Of a DNA stretch of 64,000 nucleotides, positions 9,150-18,800 are shown piece by piece (positions within the stretch are counted from its first letter, which is position 1; each line of letters opens with the position of its first letter). The DNA is from Bacteroidaceae bacterium (GTDB lineage Bacteria > Bacteroidota > Bacteroidia > Bacteroidales > Bacteroidaceae). The notes beneath the pieces were generated by a model that saw only the letters and a program-made list of their open reading frames with translations, had not been told where the DNA came from and did not search any database. The position numbers and the translations under genes were made by a program. The DNA lies in NCBI GenBank assembly GCA_024693505.1, contig JAILKU010000022.1, positions 1 through 64,000 on the forward strand. Direction: 5' to 3'.

Positions 9150-10958
9150 TTACTTAATCACCATTTTCTTTCCGTTCTTGATATAGAGGCCCTTGACGGG
9201 ATTCTCTACGCGACGGCCGGAGAGGTCATAAACGGGACCTTCTGCCTCCGAGCCATAGCCTTGAATCTCTTCAATGCCAAGGCCCTTGCTGATGCCGGTC
9301 ACGACGGTGTTAACATACTTGCTGCCGCTAATGTACATGGCAAAGCCGGTTACGGTAATGGCATCGCCGTCAGCCAGACCTTCCTTTAGGGCTTCGGGCA
9401 GATAAACGAGCGAGCCCTGAGCGGTCTCGGCACCCTCGACGCTAACATTATAATAATTGCCGCTGATGGAGAGCATACCCGTATATTGTACATACTGAAT
9501 GGCGGGCGCTGCAATCCAGGCATCCATAGCTGCGCCGTCCATTACGACGGGCTCGGGATAGCTGACGGTTGTGGTGCCGGTCTTGGTGAGCTCGTAGCCG
9601 GCCGAAGCGGAGAACTGCTTGAAGCCGCCGTATGTGCTGGTTGTGCCCTCTACGGTAACCTGATCGCCTACTTCGGAAGCGAAGTTCTGGTCGTAAACGT
9701 AGATGTATCCGGTAGCATCGCCGATGACAGCACCGCGAGCGCAAACGGCCACCACTGTGCCCTCAACCTTCACCTTACCGTTCTCGCCAGCCTGCACCTC
9801 GGCAATAGTCTTGGTGGTAAGCTCAACAGGACCGGGAGCATCGCCCTTTTGGTGGCTGATATACACGGCCTTTGCAATCTGAGGAGAATCGTTGTAAGTG
9901 GTATAAGTACCTACAATTGTAAGGATGTCTCCCTCTTCAACGCCAAGGGATTCCCATATCTTATTGTTGGCGGTATCGTCCTGTTTGACCACTCCATAGA
10001 TGTAAATCTTAACCTGGTCGTTTTCCTGGTCAACTAAATCGAAATTTCCGTAGGTCGTATTAACCAGATTGGCAACTTTACCAGTCAGCTTGTACATGGT
10101 CTTTGTATCGGCCTTTTGCAGGAAGTCAGCTATCGAGATGGCCTCGATTTTGGAGTAATCAATCTTCTCTTCTTCCTTTGTCACGCCATTCAGAGAATAA
10201 ATGTAATTGCCCTGAGAAAACTCTGGAGTTTCCTGATAGAGTTGAAGCTTACCATACACGATAACCTTGTCACCCTCCTTCAGCTGGTCTTCGCTCTCGA
10301 ACTTCGCATTTCCAAGATAATTGCCGCGATAAACCTTCAGCACGCTTGTGCCATCGGTAATATCATACTCTGCGTTGCCATAGGACACGCTGATGCTGGG
10401 TGTTCCTGTTACTTCGCCTTTCACATAAACCTTAGTATTCAAATCCTGACCGGCTGCAATAATTTCCAAAGCCTTGGTCACATCGTAAGCCGTTTCGGGC
10501 GTATTGGCAATACCTGTAACGGGACCAGGCTCAACGCCCTCGCCGCTGAGCTCGAAGGCAGCAGCGTTCTTTAGGCCGTTCTGTCCGAAGTACTTGATGA
10601 GCTGAGCCTGAATGAGCAGTTCCTTACCCAGGTTACCGGGATTGTCCTTCAGGTTGATGGCTGCGCGAATATCGCCAGTGGGCAGCTGAACTGGAATACA
10701 GTTTGCCACGTTCGTCTCGTTCTGGGCGTCGGCCAAAGCGATATTGGTGGCCGAGGCTCCTTCAGCCGTAAACTGGATGTTCTCCATCTTGGAACCGTTG
10801 ATATTGCCCACGATATAGGCTTTTACCCAGACGGTCGATTCGTCCATGTTGGCAGCCAGCACATCGGCTACAGTCATAGGATTCTCCTTCGTGCCGTCGC
10901 CGGCGAAGGACACAATAGCAGCCATAGCTGCAAAGAATGTAAGTAAAATTTTTTTCAT
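9150..10958 (-). CDS. Secreted repeat protein with OB-fold/DUF6359-like domains and T9SS-type C-terminal tail
   Basis: 602 aa; signal peptide; GTKENPMTVADVLA...VWVKAYIVG and similar internal repeats; C-terminal VYDLSGRRVENPVKGLYIKNGKKMVIK. Confidence 0.7.
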   Translation of the reverse strand: MKKILLTFFAAMAAIVSFAGDGTKENPMTVADVLAANMDESTVWVKAYIVGNINGSKMENIQFTAEGASATNIALADAQNETNVANCIPVQLPTGDIRAAINLKDNPGNLGKELLIQAQLIKYFGQNGLKNAAAFELSGEGVEPGPVTGIANTPETAYDVTKALEIIAAGQDLNTKVYVKGEVTGTPSISVSYGNAEYDITDGTSVLKVYRGNYLGNAKFESEDQLKEGDKVIVYGKLQLYQETPEFSQGNYIYSLNGVTKEEEKIDYSKIEAISIADFLQKADTKTMYKLTGKVANLVNTTYGNFDLVDQENDQVKIYIYGVVKQDDTANNKIWESLGVEEGDILTIVGTYTTYNDSPQIAKAVYISHQKGDAPGPVELTTKTIAEVQAGENGKVKVEGTVVAVCARGAVIGDATGYIYVYDQNFASEVGDQVTVEGTTSTYGGFKQFSASAGYELTKTGTTTVSYPEPVVMDGAAMDAWIAAPAIQYVQYTGMLSISGNYYNVSVEGAETAQGSLVYLPEALKEGLADGDAITVTGFAMYISGSKYVNTVVTGISKGLGIEEIQGYGSEAEGPVYDLSGRRVENPVKGLYIKNGKKMVIK

Positions 10959-10997
10959 ACGTTTATCTGTTTTGAATTTTGAATTATATTTTTGAAC

Positions 10998-11810
10998 TCA
11001 CCCTTCCACCAGGAACCAGGGGTTCATCAGGTTCTCCTTGTTGTACTGCAGGGAGCGGCCGGTCTCCATGTCCAGCACCTTGAAACCAGCGCCTTCCACG
11101 ATGGCCTGACCCGCAGCCGTATCCCACTCCATAGTGGGCGCAAAGCGAGGATAGACATCAGCCTTCCCCTCTGCCACCAGGCACATCTTGATGCTGCTGC
11201 CGCTGCTGATGAGTTGTACGTTCGAGTGCTGTCGGCGCACATCTTCGATGAAGGCCTCCGTCTCGAAGCTCATGTGACTTCGCGAAGCCACGACCACGAA
11301 TCCGTCCACCGCCTCGTCTCTCTTGCGGAGGGGGAGAGGCTGTGCTCCTGTCAGTATTTTTTCAACCGACGGAAATTCCTCGGCGCAGGGCACGTTCAGC
11401 TTTCTGGCCCCCATGTCTTCGCTGGCGAAATAGAGGTCGCCCAGCACAGGCACATAGATGACACCCAGGCGCAGCTGGCCGTCGCGCAACAGGGCGATGT
11501 TGACGGTGAACTCGCCGTTCTTCTTGATGAATTCCTTGGTGCCGTCCAGGGGATCGACAATCCAGAGGGCCTCCCAGTCCCTGCGCTCCTCGTAGGGCAT
11601 CTGCCGCCCTTCCTCGCTCAGCACGGGAATGCCCAGGGGCTCCAGATGCTGCATGATGCGGCGATGAGAGGCCTTGTCGGCCAGGGTAAGCGGGCTGTTG
11701 TCCGCCTTCCGCTCAATGCCGAAGTCCTGGGCCGGGTCGTTGTAGATGGCCAGGATGTCGCGCCCGGCCTCGAGGGCAGCCTGAATGGCTGTAGTCAGTT
11801 CATAATTCAT
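10998..11810 (-). CDS. cysQ: 3'(2'),5'-bisphosphate nucleotidase
   Basis: 270 aa inositol monophosphatase fold; WIVDPLDGTKEFIKKNGEFTVNIAL, WDTAAGQAIVEGAG. Confidence 0.92.
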   Translation of the reverse strand: MNYELTTAIQAALEAGRDILAIYNDPAQDFGIERKADNSPLTLADKASHRRIMQHLEPLGIPVLSEEGRQMPYEERRDWEALWIVDPLDGTKEFIKKNGEFTVNIALLRDGQLRLGVIYVPVLGDLYFASEDMGARKLNVPCAEEFPSVEKILTGAQPLPLRKRDEAVDGFVVVASRSHMSFETEAFIEDVRRQHSNVQLISSGSSIKMCLVAEGKADVYPRFAPTMEWDTAAGQAIVEGAGFKVLDMETGRSLQYNKENLMNPWFLVEG

Positions 11811-11812
11811 AG

Positions 11813-12412
11813 TCAGAGCATCTTTAGGGCCAACTTAATAACGCGCTCGACGGGCGCATCGGGCTCCTGATGCAGAATCTGCATCACCACCTTGTGAGTG
11901 GGAGCCGGACTGAAGCCGAGCATCGTCAGAGCCTGTACTGCCTCGTTCTGCACCTCCTGATTGACCAGCGGCAAGGCATTGGAACCGGCGGGCGAGACGG
12001 GCGAGACGTCGAGGGTGGCAATCTTGTCGCGAAGGTCCACGATAATGCGCTGAGCCGCCTTGGGCCCGATGCCCTTCACCTGCTTCAGCATTTTGTCGTT
12101 CCCCTCGCTGATGATGCCGCACAGTTCAGCTGGCGTCATCGCAGAGAGAATCATGCGCGCCATAGCGGCGCCGATGCCGCTGACGCTGGTGAGCAGTAGG
12201 AAGAGCTCGCGCTCTGTGCGCGTGCTGAAGCCCCACAGCTGATAGGCATCCTCTCTGATGCTCTCGGTAATCCAGAGCTTCACCTCGTCCTTTCCCTGAA
12301 TGGCGGCATAGGTGTTGAGCGAGATATTCACGCCATATCCCACTCCACCGCACTCCACCACCGCCAGGGTGGGCGTCAGGTCGGTCAGACTGCCTCGAAC
12401 GTATTCAATCAT
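11813..12412 (-). CDS. ruvA: Holliday junction branch migration protein RuvA
   Basis: 199 aa; [12 protein letters not shown]...[14 protein letters not shown]...[19 protein letters not shown]. Confidence 0.96.
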   Translation of the reverse strand: MIEYVRGSLTDLTPTLAVVECGGVGYGVNISLNTYAAIQGKDEVKLWITESIREDAYQLWGFSTRTERELFLLLTSVSGIGAAMARMILSAMTPAELCGIISEGNDKMLKQVKGIGPKAAQRIIVDLRDKIATLDVSPVSPAGSNALPLVNQEVQNEAVQALTMLGFSPAPTHKVVMQILHQEPDAPVERVIKLALKML

Positions 12413-12447
12413 AGGCCTTTTTGATTTCTTTTTCGATTTTCAGGCTG

Positions 12448-12499
12448 CGAAGTTACAAATAAGCAGGGGATATACAAAATAAATCCCAATTTTATTTTG
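12448..12499 (-). promoter_or_regulatory. ruvA promoter with dyad overlapping the -33 box
   Basis: Minus strand: TTTG (12475-12478), N19, TAACTTCG (12448-12455). Dyad CAAAATAAA (12475-12483) / TTTATTTTG (12491-12499). Confidence 0.65.
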
Positions 12500-12521
12500 C
12501 TTAAGGCAACATCTTCGCGAA

Positions 12522-12609
12522 AAAGCCGAGTAATTTTTGCCAGAGGCGGGTGTAAATTTTGCGGGAGGCGGGTGTAAATTGAAAAATACCCGGGTTTGGA
12601 TAGAAGAGA
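12522..12609. repeat. 22-bp period array, family AGGCGGGTGTAAATTTTGCGGG
   Basis: Units start at 12522 (degenerate), 12544, 12566, 12588. Confidence 0.8.
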
Positions 12610-12629
12610 GTGGAGGTACAGATTTGTGC

Positions 12630-12761
12630 AAAAGCCTATGAAATTTTGCGGAAAGGCCTTTGAAATTTTGCGGAAAGACCATTCAGTAAATGCGGAAAGG
12701 CCATTCTGTAATAACACAAAGCCCTTTCAGATAAAACGCAATGGCCTTTGAGAAAAACATG
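12630..12761. repeat. 22-bp period array, family AAAGGCCTTTGAAATTTTGCGG, six units
   Basis: Units start at 12630, 12652, 12674, 12696, 12718, 12740; most carry an AAAGGCCTTT-like palindrome. Confidence 0.9.
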
Positions 12762-12834
12762 AAAGTTTGTGCGGAAATCAACTTTTTTGGGGGTTCCGTA
12801 TAATAAAAAGGGCCTTGCGCACGTTTATATAATC

Positions 12835-15800
12835 GTGAACGCGCGAAAAATCATAGCGATTCTGATCGTGACCCTCTGCGTAAACGTGCTGTGGGCCACT
12901 CATTTGTCTATGCCCTCAGCCAATGGACTGGAGGCTCCGGCCGATACCGCAAAGCCGAAGAAGAAGACGCGCTTCAGCGTCAAGAAGACTACGCCTCAGG
13001 ACACAAAGGACCTGAAGCAGAAGACGGCCGACCTGAAAGACCCAGACAACCTGCAGACGACCGTAACCTACGACGAGAAGGACAACACCTATACGATCGG
13101 CACAAGCATCGGCACAGGCACTGGCAACACAGGCGCTCAGGGCGCAGCCGGCCGCAATACGCAGCAGAACCGAAACAACAACCAGTCGAACCGAAACACG
13201 CAATCGAGCCGAAACAACTCGCAGTCGAGCCGCAACAACAGTTCTTCGTCGCGCGGAAAGAGCGGCTCTGGCTCGAACAACACCTCGAACAGCATAGCCG
13301 CAAGCATGGGAACAGGCGTGCCAGGACAGGCCGGAATGACCCTGGGCATAGCCACCAGCTACCTGGACGCTCCCCTTCTGATGACGCCCGAGGAGTTCCA
13401 CCAATGGAGTCTTCGCCAGAGCATGAGCCGATACTATCAGCAGAAGAACCGCGAGGCCTTCGAGAACGAGGGAACCAGCAAGTTCGACTTTACGGACATG
13501 CACTTCGACCTGGGCCCTGCCGAGAAGATTTTCGGCCCTGGCGGCGTTCAGCTGAAGACGCAGGGTAGTGCCGAGCTGAAGATGGGCGCCAACATGAAGA
13601 AGGTGGACAATCCCGCCCTGGCAGCCAGCCGCAGAAAGACTTTCGGCTTCGACTTCGACGAGAAGATTAACCTGAGCCTGAACGGTAAGGTGGGCGACAA
13701 AATCAACCTGAACCTGAACTACAATACGGATGCCACGATGGACTTCGACACCCAAAGCATGAAGCTGAAATACGACGGCAAGGAGGACGATATCGTGAAG
13801 CTCATCGAGGCGGGCAACGTTTCCTTCCCCAGCAACGTGGGCCTGGTGCCAGGCATCAGCAGTCTGTTCGGCCTGCGCACCGACCTGCAGTTCGGCAAAC
13901 TGAAGATGCAGACGGTAGTGAGCCAGAAGAAAAGCGCCAGCACCAGCGTAAACAGCAAGGGAGGCAGCCAGCAGAATACGTTCGAGTTCAGCGCCACGAA
14001 CTACGAGGAGAACCGCCACTTCTTCCTCTCTCACTTCTTCCGCGAGCAGTTCGACCGCAGCATGCAGACCCTGCCCACCATCGCCAGCGGCATCACCATC
14101 AAGCGCGTTGAGATCTGGGTGACGAACAAGAGCGGCAATACCTCGGGCAACCGAAACATCATCGCTCTGGCCGACCTGGGCGAATCGACCTACATCAGCA
14201 ACCCGATGTGGATTGCCTCGAACACGACTGTACCCAGCAACCGCACCAACGACGAATATGAAACGTTGGTGAACGACTATCCCGAGGCCCGCGACATCAG
14301 CCAGGCCACGACCGTTCTGGACGGCATAGGCGACTTCGAGGGCTCGGTCGATTACGAGAAACTGCAGTCGGCCCGCAAGCTGAACTCGAGCGAATATACC
14401 GTCAACACCAGCTTGGGCTATGTCAGCCTGAACAACACCCTGCAGACTGACGATGTGCTGGCCGTCGCCTACGAATACACCTATAGCGGCAACACCTATC
14501 AGGTGGGTGAGTTTGCAAGCGACATCAGCAACAACAAGCAGACTCTCTACGTAAAACTGCTGAAAGGCACTACGGGAAGTCCCTCGCTGCCCACCTGGCG
14601 ACTGATGATGAAAAACGTCTACTACCTGGGCGCCAGCACTGTTCAGAAGGAGAAGTTCCGCCTGGACGTCAAGTATCTGAGCGACAGCACAGGCGTCTAT
14701 CTGACCTATCTGCCCGAGGAGAAACTGAAGAACACGACCCTGCTGAAGGCCCTGAACCTGGACCGCCTGGATGCAAACAACAACGCCAACCCCAACGGAC
14801 AGTTCGACTACGTGGAAGGCTTCACCATTCAGAAGGGGCGCATCATCTTCCCCGTTACGGAACCCTTCGGACGCCACCTCCGCAAATGGATCGGCAACGA
14901 TGCGATGGCCGACAAATACTGCTTCGAGGAACTCTACGACAGCACCAAGACCGTAGCCAAGCAGATAGCCGAGCACGACAAGTTCTTGCTGACCGGCCAC
15001 TATACAGGCAATAGCGCAGCCGAGATAGACCTGGGCGTAACGAATATTGCACAAGGTTCGGTCCGAGTGACGGCAGGCGGCGTTCAGCTGACCGAGAACT
15101 CCGACTATACAGTCGATTACAATATGGGGCGCGTCACCATCATCAACCAAAGCCTCATCGATGCCGGCACGAATATTCACGCCAGTGTGGAGAGCAACGA
15201 CAACTACGGCATGCAGCGAAAGACGATGGTGGGAATGAACATGGACTACGAGCTGAGCAAGAACCTGACTTTCGGCGGTACGTTGATGTACCTGAGCGAA
15301 CAGCCGCTCACCACCAAGGTAAACATGGGCAGCGAACCGCTGAAGAACACCCTCTGGGGCGGGCATATCAGCTGGAAGCGCGAGAGTCAGTGGCTCACCA
15401 ACATGATAGACAAACTGCCCCTCATCCAGGCCACACAGCCCAGCCAGATTACCTTCAACGCCGAAGTGGCCCAGCTGCTGGCCGGCGTGAACAAGAGCAT
15501 TCAGGGAGGCGCCTCCTATCTGGACGACTTCGAACAGAGCAGTTCCAAGACCAGCCTTTCGCAGCCCACCTACTGGACAATGTCCAGCACCCCAAGCATG
15601 TTTGCCGAAAGTAAGCTCTCGAGCGACCTCGCCTACGGCTACAACCGCGCCCTGCTGGCCTGGTACTATGTTGACCCCATCTTTACCCGTCGCAGCAGCA
15701 CCCTGACACCCAGCCACATCAAGAGTGACCTGAAGCAGCTCTCCAATCACTACGTTCGAGAGGTATTCGAACGCGAGCTCTACCCTCGAAAGGCACAGAA

Positions 15801-18800
15801 CAGCTACACCAGCGCTAGCAGCCTGAACGTTCTGAACCTGGCCTTCTACCCCAACGAACGAGGTGCATACAACCTGACGACCGATGTAGACCAGAACGGC
15901 CGGCTAAACAATCCGCGCAGCCGATGGGGAGGTATGATGCGCAAGCTTGACAACGCAGACTTCGAGGCACAGAATATCCAGTATATCGAGTTCTGGATGA
16001 TGGATCCCTTCATCTACAAGAAAGACGTAGCGGGTGATCACGGAGGCGATTTCTACATCAACCTGGGTGAAGTGAGTGAGGATATCCTGAAGGACGGCAA
16101 GAAATACTTCGAGAGCGGTATGCCTGTGGACGGAAACAGCCAGTACTGGACAGAAGGGCTCTGGGGACGCGTGCCAAACACCACCAGCGTTACTTACGCG
16201 TTTAACAATGAACGCGGAGCGCGTGCGCGACAAGACGTTGGCCTTAACGGTCTGACTGACTCGGAAGAGCAGCAGTTCAACACCTATATGCAATATCTGC
16301 AGCAGATTCGAGGACAAGTGAACGCCCAGGTATTCGACAGTATCTATGCCGACCCGGCCAATGACAACTACCACTACTATCGCGGCACAGACTACGACGA
16401 GGCACGCACCAGCATCCTGGACCGCTACAAGCGAGTGAACATGCCACAGGGAAACAGCGCCGACAGTGATACGAATCCAGAGAGCTACGAGACGGCCTGG
16501 AAGAGCACACCCGACGTAGAGGATATCAATCAGGACTATACACTGAACGAATACGAGAAATACTATCAGTATCACATCAGTATCCGCCCTGAGGATATGG
16601 TGGTGGGCCGCAACTACATCGCCGATAAGCGGACAGCCAGCGTAAAACTGCGCGACGGCTCAACCGAAGAATGTACCTGGTATCTCTTCCGCGTCCCCCT
16701 GGACGAATACGAGAGGAAAGAGGGCAATATCAACGACTTCACCAGTATACGCTTCATGCGTATGTTCCTCACAGGCTTCCAGGAAGACATCATCGTCCGT
16801 TTAGCTACACTCGACCTGGTTCACGGCGACTGGCGCACCTACGAGCAACCGCTATACACAGGCGAGGCACCGGCTTCTAGCGGCACTTTGGAGGTGAGCA
16901 CAGTCAACATTGAGGAGAACAACGACAAGGAACCTGTGAACTACGTTCTGCCGCCAGGCATCAGCCGCGTAACGGACCCCCACGAGACGCAGCTGGTGGA
17001 GAACAACGAGCAGGCTATGTCTATGATTGTGCGCAACCTGAGCCCTGGCGATGCGCGAGCCGTCTATAAGAACTGCTCCTACGATATGCGCAAGTATAAG
17101 CACCTGCAAATGTTCCTGCACGCCAATGCCCTGGCGCAGGATATCACAAACGTAGCAGACGGCGAGACAAGCGTCTTCCTGCGCCTGGGTTCGGACTACA
17201 AGAGCAATTTCTACGAATACGAAGTGCCGATGCAGCTGACGCCAGAAGGGTTCTACGATACAGAAAGTGCTGCCGGATGTGCCGCAGTCTGGCCTCAGGA
17301 GAATATGATAGACATCGACCTGGACATCTTCACCAGCCTGAAGAAGGCACGCAATACGCAGAACAGCCTGGGGCTGACCAGCCTAACGCAGCTCTTCTCT
17401 GACTACGACAAGGAACGCCCAAGCAACCGCATTTCTATCATGGGTAACCCGTCGCTGGGCGAGGTGAAGACCATCATGATCGGCGTAAGGAACAACGGCC
17501 GTACGGTGAAGAGCGTTGAGGTCTGGTGCAACGAACTGCGCCTGCAGGAATTCTCGAACGAAGGAGGATGGGCGGCTCAGGGCAACCTGAACATGCAACT
17601 CTCAGACATCGGCTCTGTCAACGTAACTGCACAAGTAGAGACTGCCGGCTTCGGAGGCATCGAGCAGAGCGTAATGAGTCGCACCGACGAGGACGACCTC
17701 AACTATGCCATAACGACGAACGTAGATCTGGGACGTCTGCTGCCTGAGAAGGCCAGACTGAACATGCCGCTCTACTACAGCTACAACAAGGAGACCGTCA
17801 AGCCGAAGTACAACCCCTTCGACACAGACATGAAGCTGGAGGATGCCTTGGACGCCCTGACCACCAAGCAAGAGCGCGATTCGCTGAAGTCGCTGACCAC
17901 ACATAAAGAGGTGAGCAAGAACCTGTCGTTCAGCGGCGTCAAGATAAACATTGTCACCAAGAAGCACCCTATGCCCTACGATCCAGGCAACTTCACCTTC
18001 AATTACAGTCACAGCAACCAGACGACGGAAGGCGAGACGACCATCTACGAGCATGAGAAAAACTGGAAGGGCGGCCTGAATTATGCCTGGAGCCCCAATT
18101 GGAAGGCCTGGGAGCCCTTCAAGAACCTCAAGTCGAAGAGCAAATGGCTCGACCTGCTGAAGGCTCAGAACCTATCCTATGCGCCGCAGAGTATTTCGTT
18201 CAATACCGACCTGAGCCGTTCTTACTACGAGCTGCAGGAACGCGATCTCGACAACATCGAGTCCCCTACAGCCCTGCCTGTCAGCTTCAGCCAGAATTTC
18301 CTCTGGAACCGCAATTTCCAGCTGCGATGGGATATCTTCAAGGCGCTTCACTTTACATTCCAGAGCGGAACTCGCGCCGAGGTGGAGGAGCCCTATATGC
18401 AGGTCAACAAGCACCTCTACCCTGATGAATACACAGCCTGGAAGGATTCAGTGAAGATGAGCCTGCGTCACTTCGGCCGGCCTTTGGACTACAACCAAAG
18501 CGTACAGCTCAGCTATAAGGTTCCCCTTGACAAGATTCCAGCCCTGGACTGGACCAGCTTGGACGGTACGTATAATTCCACCTACGGATGGCGTCGGGGA
18601 ACTCGTATGTCAGACGGCAGTACACTGGGCAACAACATCAACACCCAGCGCACCGTCAACCTGAACGGAAAGCTGGACCTGGAGAAGCTGTACAACCACA
18701 GCAAGTTCCTGAAGGAAGCCAACCAGCGTTTCTCGGCTACCAACGCCAGAAACGCAGCCAACAAGAAGAAGCAGGAGAAACAAAAGGAAGAGGAAGAGAA

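Noticed and set aside
12916-15750. 944-aa antisense ORF within sprA
   Set aside because: Shadow ORF from biased codon usage of sprA; sprA has clear family motifs, the antisense product has none
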